Shown here piece by piece: positions 1-10,184 of a stretch of DNA of 64,000 nucleotides. The stretch's first letter is position 1. The number at the start of each line of letters is the position of its first letter. The stretch spans positions 3,808,012 through 3,872,011 of the forward strand of contig CM059623.1 of assembly GCA_030435675.1 (NCBI GenBank), given 5' to 3'. This stretch comes from Steinernema hermaphroditum (lineage: Eukaryota > Nematoda > Chromadorea > Rhabditida > Steinernematidae). The position numbers and the translations under genes were made by a program. Below the pieces are notes generated by a model. That model was not told the DNA's origin. It did not search any database and saw only the letters and a program-made list of their open reading frames with translations.

Positions 1-398
1 AGATAAACAAAAATGCATTTAAAAAATACAATCATTGCACGTGTAACAGTATTTATTGTAACGAAGGGCCTTCTTCAACGCCTTCGGCCGGTTTTTTCCG
101 CCTCTGTTAGTTTATTATTTGGTGCCCTGCCTTGGACTCATGAAATAAAGTTGTTGCTCACTCTGCCCTTCCCAAATGATTTCGAGCTTCGTTTGTGTTT
201 TTAGTTCTAGTGTTTTTAGATGGCTCTTTTCGTACCTGTTTGAAGCAGATATCGTCCGTGTATGCGGCACAAAGTTGAGCTTTCGGGTAGTTCGGCATCG
301 ACGGAATAAATCTCGGATTTGGGGTTGGCCAAAGGGACGGGTCAAATGGAGGCCGTGTGGGAGGAATCTGGTCTTGCTGAGGCTAAATAGTTTATATT
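1..398. other. No supported gene; 3' flank of the Q/P/Y-rich gene
   Basis: Several short open frames overlap here on both strands, but none shows splice sites, domain sequence or a conserved start. The stretch lies immediately downstream of the minus-strand gene that ends at 399, so it probably holds that gene's 3' UTR and intergenic DNA. Confidence 0.4.
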
Positions 399-1275
399 TC
401 ACCGCACCAGACTCTCTCTTACCGGAACCGTAGGCATCGGAGTGGTCCAGTCGGCAATGTAGTCCAAATAGTCCTGCTCATCGTCAGGCGCCACTTCCCC
501 GTCGTTATAAAATGCCGAATGTTCAGTGGTCTTGTCCTTCTGACTTCGGATCTGATTGGTTTGTCCGAAAATCTTTTGACTCTGCTCAACGTTCGCCTGC
601 TGCTGCGGCCGTCTTGGCTCATAGGTGCTACCGTAATTGGTTTGTTGGTTGGGGTAGTTCATCACCGTCTCGCCCCTTTCGTTCACATATTCTCCTCGAT
701 AGGCCTGTCCCGGAGGTGGTGGCTGCACTTGGGCGCTAGTAGGCGCCGCGGTGACATAGCCGCGACCATAGAATTCAGGGTTGTTGTAGATGCGGTAGTC
801 GGGCTGACGACCGTACGGATCTTGGCGGGGCTGAGGCGGATTCTGGGGCGGGTAGCGTTGGGCTTGGTATCGAGGATCGGGCCGCGCTTGCCGAAGGGCT
901 TCTTGGTGATATTGCTGACGCTGCTGATAGGCGGTGTTGGCCGAGGCCGGCTGATATTCCGTGGCGTAGCGGCGTGTGTCGCGAGGCTGCGAGAGGGGCT
1001 TAGATTCAAGAGGCTGCTGCTGCTGTGCATAGTCGTTGCGGTGCGTGGAAGTGATAAGATAAGCGGTTACCTGCTAAAGGAAAATATTTATTCGAGCGAC
1101 AAATTACAATAATACCGAAGTTGGAACATGGGGAGCGGCGGTGGTGGCGTCGTTGTCGTACTGGCACCAGCCGCAATGTGCGTAGTTGAGGGCGGATTTG
1201 AGCGAGTTCAGGATGTCATGGTACGTGTCGCTCTCGGCTTTCTTTGCGCGGATCACTTTCGCGAGACGGCCGCAC
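399..1275 (-). CDS. Gln/Pro/Tyr-rich low-complexity protein, 3' part of gene (at least 2 exons)
   Basis: Two exons join in frame on the minus strand: 1275..1116 and 1073..399, separated by a 42-nt intron with a GTATTA donor and TTTAG acceptor. The first exon follows an acceptor-like CATTACAG and encodes CGRLAKVIRAKKAESD, then a short Cys-containing stretch HCGWCQYDND. The second exon encodes about 224 residues dominated by Gln, Pro, Tyr and Arg with QQ and PPPP runs, ending in the acidic tail DDEQDYLDYIADW before a TGA stop. About 277 residues are visible. The true 5' end must lie further right, but I could not identify more exons. Composition suggests a disordered or structural (cuticle- or matrix-like) protein, but I do not recognise a family and claim no function. 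The intron has correct phase and the reading frame stays open through a biased sequence, which supports a real gene. Confidence 0.6.
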
Positions 1276-2093
1276 CTGTAATGGAGGGATTGATGGGAAA
1301 AGTGAATAAAAAATGTAGATATAGTAGTGTCAAAATTGTTCGAGATGTCATGATTTGTTCCTTTGGTTCACTAGTGTAAATCAGAGAAACCAGCTAAGCT
1401 GGTGCCGAAGCTCATTTTGGCTTGGAGCCAGCCGAACCACGAACACATAAAGATAGTGGACAGCTCGACACGGGATCAATCTGTGAGGTAGACAACGACA
1501 CGGTGCCACCGAGGCGAGCCGAAGCTTAATCTGCAGCTCAGTTTGGCTCGAAGCCTTCCGAATAAAACTGAGCTGGCCCCCAGCTGGCCCCCTGGCTATA
1601 GATATGCTTGCTAGCCTGGCAAGAGTACATAGGTAAGAACGATTTTCAGAAAGTGGATACCTCAATGTGGGTTACCCAATACTACGTCCAGTGTGTCTCA
1701 ACATTTCAATTCACAAGGGAACATTTCTAAGTGTCCGCCTCAGATTGAGCTGTAAACAAATGGGCCTGCATTATGGAAAATACACCCAAAAGTGAAACGG
1801 AGAAACCTGAAAGGAACTGTTTGGAAAGGGAGTCGTACCCGGACCCGAGAAATGGCAGGGCATAAAGCCGTTTCAACCCTGTGGAATGAGCTGGGATCGA
1901 CGACGATGATTATGATGTTGGTGATAGGAGATTATAGTTCGCTTCTCTCAACGCGCCGGTAAATCCCGAAGGGGACGGTACAAATCTCAAGGAGGACGGT
2001 CGAGATCAAGAGGGACGGCTTTATGCCAATGGCAAGCATGACAGTACCCAGTTCGACCATGTAAGCTCACAATGCTGTTTTGGAAAATTTGGC
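1276..2093. other. Gene-poor stretch with degenerate AGCTGGC/GAGCC-type simple repeat
   Basis: Between about 1385 and 1610 the motifs AGCTGG, GAGCC and CGAGCC recur on both strands, similar to stretches near 29720-29800, 55290-55350 and 62230-62290. The rest shows no coding signal that I can support, although upstream exons of the minus-strand gene ending at 399 could be hidden here. Confidence 0.4.
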
Positions 2094-2222
2094 TATAGTC
2101 ATTTAAACGTAACTTTCAAAAGGCATTTTTATGGTTAGGTGCGTGCTTTTCGAGTTAACGTTCAACAACGTATGCCTCGATCTAATACAGGACACTTCGG
2201 AAGGTTCCCTTATCGGAACGGC
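2094..2222 (+). repeat. Dispersed repeat family R1, copy 1
   Basis: This segment shares an ordered set of short blocks with copies near 21660-22000 and 52335-52800: GGCTATAGTCA, GTAACTTT..AAAGGCATTTTTATG, GTGCGTGCTTTT, TATGCCTCGATCTAA and CACTTCGGAAGGTTCC. The constant order over about 130 bp identifies a dispersed repeat. No coding frame or terminal inverted repeat is visible. Confidence 0.6.
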
Positions 2223-2595
2223 GTTCATCGAATGTATCGCATGCCCAATGTTTTGAAGGTGTTTTGAGTAAAGTTTTCACATTTCCTTTGTCCGTTATTG
2301 CTTTCTGACATCTGAGTCATCGGCGTCAACAAGTGGCCAATCGTATGCAGGAAAAGCTTGTCGATTCCCGTTAAAAGACCATTGTTAGCTATGCTTTCTT
2401 TTGTTAAGGCTTTCTGGGAAATTACAGAGTGTACAAATTGAAACAGAGACTCAGAGCTTATGCGCTCCCAGCTGGCGCGTGGTGTGAGGCTGATGTGTAT
2501 AGAAGTTTCTAGGCCAAAAAGACACTATAATATCGGAAAAGGCAGAAAACACTGCTATGCACTATGCACGAATAAAAGCACATCGGAAAATAGTT

Positions 2596-2732
2596 GCTCG
2601 CGACCGGAGGCGAACCCGCATCGACCGTTTTATAGGCCGTGATTAGATAGCGTCTTGAGAATTGTGTTTTAATGGTGTAGTGGTTAACACTTCAAAAACG
2701 ATCGATTAGGGTTCGATCCCCTCCACTGTCGA
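2596..2732. repeat. Head-to-head tRNA-like pair 1
   Basis: The minus arm (2660..2596) carries a B-box-like GCGGGTTCGCCTCC preceded by AAAACGGTCGAT. The plus arm (2663..2732) carries an A-box-like TGGTGTAGTGGTTAACA and a B-box GGGTTCGATCCCC preceded by AAAACGATCGAT. The plus arm runs into a T7 tract at 2735. The arms diverge from a centre near 2661. Neither arm folds into a convincing cloverleaf by eye. The same arrangement recurs at seven other places in the window. Confidence 0.6.
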
Positions 2733-2739
2733 AATTTTT

Positions 2740-4420
2740 TTCGTTTATCTTCATCTTTTATGACATTCAATAACACTTTGTGGATCGTTTTTTGGAATGT
2801 TTTTAGCACAATGAAACGCATATTTGTTGTATCCTAGCAGTGATTCGTTTTCCCTGTGTAGAGGTGATGAATCTTACAGCCACTTTGATGTGAAGGTCCC
2901 TTTTACTCAATAGAACATAACCCCCGTGTATCAAACATTTCTTTCCTCTGGATACAAGCGAACTTTCATCGCTTGCGAGCGATCGGTTACTCTTTGACCC
3001 ACCAACATAATGAAATAACTTCCGAATATTCGATAAAAACGCTACTTTAGTGTTTGGCACGTTCGATGTGTTTGTATTTTATGCTTCGATTTTCACGTGT
3101 TCGGTCGTAAGATCAATTCTAGCCGTTCCCAGACATCTTTTTTTTCGTTCCCAGAGCCCATGCCATGTGACTTCCGAGATTTGTAAGCGTATAAGTGCTC
3201 TCTGTGTTTCGATTTGTGTAGAATCCATTACAGCAGCACCGCGTAAATGACCGTCAATTCTCTTATACGAAGCTACCAAGGTGATAGGGCTTACAATCCA
3301 TTTTGTAAAAAAGGAGCTCAGATTTAATCCTCACTAAAGACTAAAGGGCTCGCATCCATAAGCATGAGTTTGCAAGGAGCTTAAGCCAAGCACAAAAATG
3401 AATACGGGGATCACCTGTAACCTTATGTGCATGTATCGGTAAGTGTCAGAAAACAATCAGTACTGGTTACGATCGAACCTGACAACTTTGTTTGATAGGA
3501 AAAGGTGTTGATGGAACCGAAGAGCATGCTTCAAGCTAGCCGGTAATAGACACTTGGAAGGCTTAACGGTCTTTCGGTTGAAGACATGGTAGCCCTGCGG
3601 GAAGATCAGTGCCCACCGAAGAGGCTGACTCATAAACTGTGAAGAAACGCAAAGCCTAGAATGCCTGAAGACATAGTGCTAGTTGAGTGGTGGCATGTCT
3701 GATAGACAATCGGTGGGCTGTCGGTCTCGAAAGTACTTTCCCCGGTGTCGGTTCGCTTCCCTTACGGGTCCCTATTTCGTGTAATCTCAGAACGTTCTCT
3801 TCACTTTGCTTAAGACAGGCAACTCAACGTGTTGAATCCGCATGACGGGCTGACTCAGAGAGAGAGAGAGGATTAAGAGAATGGCTAAGTATCACAACAT
3901 CATCAATGCGTGTTTCAATAAAAACATTACCTTTCTTCATAGGGTATGTCATAGAGCTTTAGGCGTACAATTTTTGATTTTGACGCCTTTTGACGAATCA
4001 TAGCATTTATCGAACATTTATAACTATAGAGTCAATCCCTCTAGTCAATCCCTCTTGACATCGCCCCTGAGACCAGTCATGCTAGGCGCGTCGAGAACAC
4101 AAATCTCAGTCCAGTTCGGAGTAAGTTCATTCTGGCCCTGGGAGTCCGAGTCCGGGCCCGGGTTCCGCGCTCTTAGTCTCCCTGGGTTGACCCACCAAGA
4201 GTGTCCTAATTTTCAAATTTTTGGACCCTAGTGGGAAACAGCCTGTGTCCCACCACGAAGCCCTTCGTCTAGCTAGCGAGCTTCACTCTAATTCATCACC
4301 ATCTCTGGTCGAGAATCTCTCATCATATCTTCCAGTTTTGAATGCTTTCGCGCCTTTCTTTTTCTTTTCCGAAGGTGCCCCGCTTCCGGTGAATGGCGAA
4401 CAAAAACTCGCTTTCTATTC
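2740..4420. other. Intergenic stretch without supported genes
   Basis: I see only short overlapping frames. A GA dinucleotide run lies at about 3857-3871. Around 3700-3770 is a possible tRNA-like fragment (GGTGTCGGTTCGCTTCCC) that I could not fold. Nothing else is supported. Confidence 0.4.
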
Positions 4421-4429
4421 CGTCATAAA

Positions 4430-4500
4430 CCAATCCGTGAGTTTGTCGTATTTTTCTAATTAACTCGCCGTCTCCCATTTTCCCACCGACAGAATTGTAG
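4430..4500 (+). repeat. Non-coding block duplicated at 6630-6690, copy 1
   Basis: The core TATTTTTCTAATTAACTC is followed by CCC-rich sequence and AATTGTAG. The same order recurs 2.2 kb to the right at 6630-6690, with a 7-nt gap. TAATTA is a homeodomain-type core. The second copy lies upstream of the microprotein pair, so a duplicated promoter or enhancer is plausible but unproven. Confidence 0.5.
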
Positions 4501-4559
4501 TCGACGCGGAAGGCAGTGGTTTCGCGAAAAGCGTTCCGCAAACCGAGATGGAGAGTTAA

Positions 4560-6130
4560 TGAGAAACATGTTTGACAAAACACGTGTTTAACTTAGGAGT
4601 TAGATAAGTAATCGTTAGGTGAGGCTGGGCTAAAACCAACTGGATCCTTTCCCCTCCAAATGGGTACAGTGACGTGAAGCTTATAAGAAGATGCTAGTAC
4701 TAGTAGGGGCAAGTTCTCGCCAAAAATATGCCATCATGGCCATCATGCTCAACTTCCGGATTCACTTCCGGCAGCCTTGTTGTGCAGATTTCTGACACGA
4801 TCGCCCTGAGACTGTGTAGTGGAATATACTGTTACCTAGCGCTGTGCACTTAAATTAGGCCTTTAGATGACTTTTAGATGACACAATAGGTGGAAGACAT
4901 ATTACATCTTTTTCGGAGTGGAGAACACATGCCCATTGTGCCATATATGGCATATGTTCGCCACGCTTGACTTCAATTTTGAGCGCTAACTCAGGCGTGG
5001 TTCCTTTCCACGCTGTAGGGCCATGCGATGCACATGTCACATATGATTTTACGCTAACTCAGGTCCATGTACATGTTCGTGATTATGCAAGGTATCGACA
5101 AAGGCCACTCTCGTCCACATTCTTCTTGTCTCATTCCTATTGACGACGCTGGGAATATTTTTTCCGTACATTTTTTTTCACATGGATCCAATTAACTCCT
5201 TTTCCCACACGACCGATTGTTCGAAACTCGATAACATGGCAACCTATACAGGAAAATGAGGATGGTGTGCATATGAAAAAGTTATAAAAATATGGTAGAC
5301 ATATGCTATTGGAAACATTGCGCATTTTGGTAGTGTCCAGGGTGAGATATAACAGACTAGCCTGTCATGATGTTAGGTTTATTATGAAATTCCTAGAGCT
5401 TTATCTACAAGAACGTGGACCCTATCTGTGCCTTTAAAAATCGCCTGAAAAAATCTGAATCGCCAAGTCATATGGAGCAATAGGCCATCCTATTCGCTCT
5501 CGTGGTTTGCCCTTTCTCTGTGCCATTCCTCGCGAATGGTCGGAATTGTACCTGGTGGTCGGCTCACCATTTCACCGGTCTTTCTGATCGGAATGAATGC
5601 AGCTAAAGTATGAGCAAATGAATTTCGTAATATTCGGGGTGTTTCTAGTGGTCAGCGTCTTCAAAAAAACACATTAGTCATCTTTTAGCCGACTAGTTCG
5701 ACATTCTTAAAATATACTTCCGTTGTACCGTTTTTCTACTCATATCCTACGAAAAGTGTAGCGAACTTAGCCGAGCGAGAGCCGACAGTACAAGCTGTGG
5801 ACTACAAAGACGGTCAGAGAAAACCAAATGCCCTTTGTCTCTGATCGTCTGCGCCCTCTTCGCACCGTTCCTCTCGAACAGTCGCAATTGTCCCCGGTAT
5901 ATAAAGCGATTACTTGGGGGCGTTTGGTGTAGCTCGGAATGCGACTCCGATTGCGAAATTTCACCAAGTCCGCTTCAATACATAGGAAGCAGATAGCAGT
6001 CAAGTACTTTTCTGCAAAAGTCAGATTTTTGGATCAACTGGTAGCACTTGAGAAAAATATAGTTGTGAGTGCAGGAAGATTTTGGAGGTTTCATTCGAAA
6101 AATCGGATCATGAAGCCTCGGTGTAACGTT
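4560..6130. other. Intergenic stretch without supported genes
   Basis: AT-rich sequence with short frames on both strands and no splice-linked coding signal or tRNA. I see nothing I can name. Confidence 0.4.
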
Positions 6131-6340
6131 GCATAGTCTAAGCCAATGTCCCTAACGGGTTCGAAACGAATATGGGCTCGTGAGTCCTGGCCAACGAGTC
6201 CGGACTCATGAAATGAGAATCACTGGTTGAAGCATGGATAACCGAAGCGAATCCAGATGCCTAGATGGTGGGCGATCTTAACCATGTGACTCCAAACTCG
6301 TTGGTCCGAAACGAATCCGAACTCGATTGGGATCACTGGC
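6131..6340 (+). repeat. Degenerate repeat with GAGTCCGGACTC motifs and ATCACTG ends
   Basis: Two successive units end in ATCACTGG (about 6222-6229 and 6331-6338), each preceded by variants of CGAGTCCGGACTC / CCGAACTCGATTGGGATCACTG. A related unit lies at 25665-25815, ending CTCGATCGGCATCACTG. CAGTGAT-type ends with subterminal CGAGTCCGGACTC repeats resemble termini of non-autonomous hAT elements, but no complete pair of ends is visible here. Confidence 0.4.
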
Positions 6341-6629
6341 CTGGATAGTGACACCTAGTCCCAGTCATGTTTTCAAGTCCTCGCTTTCGAGGCCTGGTCT
6401 TTGAGATATGACATTAGTATTTCTCTATAATTTTCGATCACTTCATGCTTGGTGAACACGCGGTAAACGCAAATCCCCAGGCGATTTACGAATATGATCC
6501 TGCTGCATAGACGATCCTGTATACTCCACTCCTTATACACCTCTACCTGTCAAATAAGAAAAGTGTCGTTAAACCTTCTTGCCACCCATTGTTACCTCAC
6601 GAGTTTCGCCACAATGCTTCTCCGCTGAG

Positions 6630-6690
6630 TTTTGCCATATTTTTCTAATTAACTCTCCATCTTCCCATCGAAAGGATTGTAGCGGCACAG
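6630..6690 (+). repeat. Non-coding block duplicated from 4430-4500, copy 2
   Basis: Contains CATATTTTTCTAATTAACTC followed by CCATCTTCCCA and GGATTGTAG, matching the order of the 4430-4500 block. It lies about 310 bp upstream of the first microprotein ATG, so it may belong to that gene's promoter region. Confidence 0.5.
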
Positions 6691-6999
6691 GCTTTGTCAC
6701 AGTCCCTTCGTCAGCGTCTCACTCATTGTTTTTGTGCCACGAGGCGACGACAATATGTCGCCGCGCAGGTAAACATAACCGAAGTAATTTTCTCATGGCC
6801 TGAGCTCATAGCGGCGGATTCGGCGGCGTTAATTGCGAAAAATCCATTACTTCGTTATGTGCGCTTTGCTCGGCGCTGTCGAGTATATGTAATTACATAT
6901 CAGGCCGGCCGGCAACTTACAAGCGCGCGCGCTTTTCCCTCCCCCTTCGGCATTAATAGTCATAACTTCCGCTCGGGACGCGTTGCAGGCCTAGGCGCC

Positions 7000-7173
7000 A
7001 TGTCCGAACTCTTCGTCGACCTGTTCATCAAGCTCTTCTTCATCGTCGCCGCCGTCCTCATGGTCACCATCATCTTCTCGGTCGTCTCCTGTTGCTTCAG
7101 TTGTCGCCGGCAGAAGGAGCTTCGTCGTAAGTGGGAGATCAGGGACAAGCAGATCGACGACGGTACGACTTAA
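7000..7173 (+). CDS. Single-pass membrane microprotein, copy 1 (57 aa)
   Basis: The frame from ATG at 7000 to TAA encodes MSELFVDLFIKLFF.., a hydrophobic segment at residues 5-30, then a Cys-rich juxtamembrane stretch SCCFSCRR and a charged tail KELRRKWEIRDKQIDD. The likely topology is a short outer N-terminus, one membrane helix and a basic then acidic cytosolic tail. A paralogue lies 0.6 kb downstream in the same orientation with the same design and a related 3' UTR, which argues that this small frame is real. An acceptor-like TTGCAG lies 20 nt upstream of the ATG. I chose this ATG because similarity to the paralogue begins at MS[ED]L. An AATAAA signal lies about 110 nt after the stop. I do not recognise the family. 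Confidence 0.7.
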   Translation: MSELFVDLFIKLFFIVAAVLMVTIIFSVVSCCFSCRRQKELRRKWEIRDKQIDDGTT

Positions 7174-7767
7174 GGCTCATGGTTATATTGGGAAAGGATG
7201 TTCCTTTTTAGATGATACGATCATGGTTTGAAGGACGGAACCTCGGACAAAGGCAACTTTAATTTATATGAAGTTTTGAGTAAATAAATTTGGGTTACTG
7301 TAGCCCCCTCAGGTCTTGTGTGATGAATGGCGTGGTTATACAACCCACTATGTCTATCTGTGATATGTATATGTCCGTATTTTAGGATGTCTTCATGTAC
7401 CTTTGGGTTAAGCCTAAGCTTAGACATTGGCTTAGGCTCTTACACACTTAAAGAGCTTATGCCCTTTAGATATAATTTACAGTTTATAGACCTGCTTAGG
7501 CTTCAAAACATCATGGCTAAACCTCTAATTCCTCGGGCCATATAAGCCTCAGACCAAGGCTTCTTTAGCTCTCTGAAGATCCACCGCGGATACAGACCCA
7601 AACATTTTAAAGGTTTAGTCTGGATTCGGTACTGACATAAGGCATACCAGCCCATTCACAAGGGCGTGGTTGGGCTGTCTAAACCTACCGTAATCCAGAG
7701 CTCCTATGTGCTCTAGGCTTAAGCCTACCCAAGTCTCTATCCAAGTCTATATCTACGTATAAGTCTT
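7174..7767. other. 3' UTR of microprotein 1 and spacer between tandem copies
   Basis: The 3' UTR contains TTTAGATGATACGATCATGG and GAGTAAATAAATTTG, both echoed after the second copy. From about 7400 to 7750 the motif CTTAGGCTT / AAGCCTAAGC recurs many times as a degenerate simple repeat. Confidence 0.5.
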
Positions 7768-7944
7768 ATGTGTCAGATGTCCGACCTCATCTTTCTGCTC
7801 CTTCTCATCCTCGTCGTCCTCGTAGTGATCATGCTCACCTCCGTCACCTCTTTCTTCTGTCTCCGCAGCTGCAAGCGCCGTCAGCTCCGCTACAAGTGGG
7901 AGCAAAAGGAAGAGCAGGTCGAAGAAGGTAGTGATAATCAGTGA
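7768..7944 (+). CDS. Single-pass membrane microprotein, copy 2 (58 aa)
   Basis: ATG at 7768 (or the in-frame ATG at 7777, which matches the start of copy 1) to TGA. It encodes MSDLIFLLLLILVVLVV.., one hydrophobic helix, then FFCLRSCKRRQLRYKW and an acidic tail EQKEEQVEEGSD. Aligned with copy 1, the order MS-D/E-L, helix, S-V-x-S, Cys/Arg stretch, Lys-Trp-Glu and acidic tail is kept, though many residues differ. The 3' UTR shares TTTAGATGA..ATAATGGTTTGAAG and an AATAAATTTG signal with copy 1. This indicates a tandem duplication of the whole 3' part of the gene followed by divergence. Family and function are unknown. Confidence 0.7.
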   Translation: MCQMSDLIFLLLLILVVLVVIMLTSVTSFFCLRSCKRRQLRYKWEQKEEQVEEGSDNQ

Positions 7945-8312
7945 GGAGTAAGGTACAAAAGGAAAGTTTAGATGACACTATAATGGTTTGAAGAAGGCGA
8001 TCCAGAAGAGACCTCAAGCGCTAAGAAGACTTCGGTGATTTGAAATATTTGTGTAAAACGTGTTGTGCAATTCGATGTCGTGTAGTGAGGTGTTGAATAA
8101 ATTTGTGTTGTGACACATGTTGTCCCCACAGGACGGGTAATTAGTACACTTGAGAAAAAGGAGCTGCAGTATGCAGATACCACTCAAATACAGTAGTCTA
8201 ATTCAAATCCTAAACCATGTAGTCCTAACCTTAAGCAGAATGCGGTTGGGCAGCACATAGACTCCCCGGCCAACCGTCTGCAAGCACCACTCAGATGATA
8301 TAGTGTTGGGTG

Positions 8313-8400
8313 GACTGTCCCCCTCCGGCGTCTAGACTGACTAGACGCCCTCCTGAACACCAAGATGAACACCACTCGACCGGTCATTCTCCATGGCGCT
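8313..8400 (+). repeat. Dispersed repeat family R2, copy 1
   Basis: Shares GTCTAGACTGACTAGACG, then GATGAACACCACTCGACC and CGGTC with 51513-51640. GTCTAG..CTAGAC is itself a short palindrome. No coding frame is evident. Confidence 0.5.
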
Positions 8401-8912
8401 ACAGCAAATATGGACGTGGACATAGAGGGTGGTGAAGACCCCTAACCAGGGACGGGCAGGGTAGAACTAAGCAAAAATGAATACGAGTAAGGACGAAGAC
8501 GAAAGGACGATAATGATATCGAAACTCATAATGAGATTAGGAAAATCTTAAGAGACTTGAACTAGCAGCCTTAATCCATTGCAGGCCTCGCAGTACTAAA
8601 TATGCACCAGTCTATATGAACTGCTCCCATGTAACCTAATCTAAAAACGTCCCTGCTTCCTTGGCCATATAGTCGAAAATGCATTTTGACATCCTTTATG
8701 TGGTGTCATTTTTCAAGTGGTATTCTCAGTCGAAATTCTATCTTTCTACCAAAAGCATCTTCTAGTAGTATAGTATTTCACAAAAAAATTACAGCAAATG
8801 GCTGTGAACCTCGACCCAAAAGACTTCCAGATCGATGCCATCTTTAATTTTCCAATAAGATATATCGATTAATGATTGTTATCTCTATCGATTTCTCGAC
8901 GACCCGCCGTTG

Positions 8913-9724
8913 TTATTCAAGACCGCATCCCGCCACAGCCCCTTGGCATATGGCCATGTCATTAATCGTTATCATCTCCACCAATTGTTTTGCAAAAAAA
9001 GCGCCAAACCTGTCGAAGATGAGGCGATCGTTGGCGGTCACATCGAGCCATCGCCACAGCGGTTCCCGCGCGGTTTCCTGGACGATCTCGACGTAGCGGT
9101 AGTCCTCGGCCGCTCTCCGGACGTCTTCCGGAGTCTCGTGTTGTGGCGCCACGACGACCACTTTGATTTCTCGCAGCTTCATACCGATTGCGTTCAATCT
9201 AAATCAGCTACTTTTAGGTTTTCACACCTAGCTAAAAACGAGAAAAAAAATGGAGAACACAAAATAAAACATTAGATTGCTCTGTAGGCCGATACCGCAT
9301 CGATCGTTCCGCGATCTGAACCGCTAGCCACTGAACCACTATTATAAATTGTTCAATACACATGGCTCAATGGCTAGTACCCTGAACAACAAAACGATCG
9401 ATGCAGGTTCGACTCCCACCGGAAGAAAAATTTTTTCTTTATCATCGGATATCATTTGGCTGCTTTTTAGTCCTCATTGTCCGTATTTTTGAAGCATTAA
9501 GATAGATATGTTACTTTAAAAACTCACTTTTTAAACTCCAAAGCACAGCTTTCGCAGCGCATCGGCATGAACGCCAGCAGAAGAAGTCGGCCCTTGTACT
9601 GTCCGACCAGATCGCGACCATTTACGGACCACGGCTCCGCCGGACTACATAACGGAGGAATGGAGCGGATGCCCGAGAAGAGCAAGGTGCTCAGCAGGAG
9701 GAGGGAAACCTGGAAGCGACTCAT
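8913..9724 (-). CDS. Secreted thioredoxin-fold protein, selenoprotein P N-terminal-like (160 aa)
   Basis: Two exons, 9724..9528 and 9198..8913, join in frame (K-K-L-N-A-I) across a 329-nt intron with a GTGAGT donor and TTTAG acceptor. Residues 1-22 (MSRFQVSLLLLSTLLFSGIRS) look like a signal peptide, followed by CSPAEPWSVNGRDLVGQYKG. Next come the strand LLLLAFMP and a redox motif M-R-C-E-S-C, then a helix, then the strand IKVVVVAPQ. The order Cys-Pro..W.V.G.., strand, CxxC, helix, VVV strand matches the SelP N-terminal / thioredoxin fold. Both redox positions are Cys, with no in-frame TGA at the active site. The C-terminal part includes RLIFDRFGAFF, similar to the 'IYDRCGRL' region of that family. 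Likely role: extracellular thiol redox or folding. The intron carries head-to-head tRNA-like pair 2. Family assignment is by eye only. Confidence 0.65.
9279..9428. repeat. Head-to-head tRNA-like pair 2 (inside an intron)
   Basis: The minus arm (9346..9279) reads AGTGGTTCAGTGGCTAGCGG.., then GGAACGATCGATGCGGTATCGG. The plus arm (9359..9428) reads CATGGCTCAATGGCTAGTAC.., then AAAACGATCGATGCAGGTTC. Both have A-box- and B-box-like blocks. The plus arm ends at GAAGAAAAATTTTTTC and the minus arm is followed by T-rich sequence on its strand. The pair lies in the single intron of the SelP-like gene. Confidence 0.65.
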
Positions 9725-10184
9725 CTTCGAGCGCCCGCGGCGGAAGATGAGCCAAGACGCTAAGGGCCCCGTGACGGCCCGGCCGACAACTGACCCGATT
9801 ATGACAAGGACAGCCGGCTGTCAGATGATAGGATGCCGATGGATCGCGGCCAAGAGGGTGCAGGATGCGGCACGATGACAAGTGGCGGGTAAAGTGGATG
9901 GGTGAGGGTGTAAACTAGGTAAAGGCGATGGAAGGATGGGCTGTTGAGGACGGTCGAGTTGTTGATGGGTAAAAGATATTTGCAACGATAAGGGGCACTG
10001 ATCGTTGATTGTAAATAATATTGATATAGGAAACTACGATTTAGTAGGGTTTCAGTTATTCGTTCGGATTGATGGAAACCAAATTTGGAAACCAGTTTTG
10101 CATAAACTTATGATTATATTCAAATACACCAAATAACTAGGAATATATCGATTCATCACTTACGCACAGACGGTCAAGGTATGG
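9725..10184. other. Upstream flank of the SelP-like gene
   Basis: GC-rich for the first 200 bp and then AT-rich. No coding frame is supported. It probably contains the minus-strand promoter of the SelP-like gene. Confidence 0.4.

Noticed and set aside
3857..3871. GA dinucleotide run
   Set aside because: An ordinary microsatellite of about 15 nt with no further structure.
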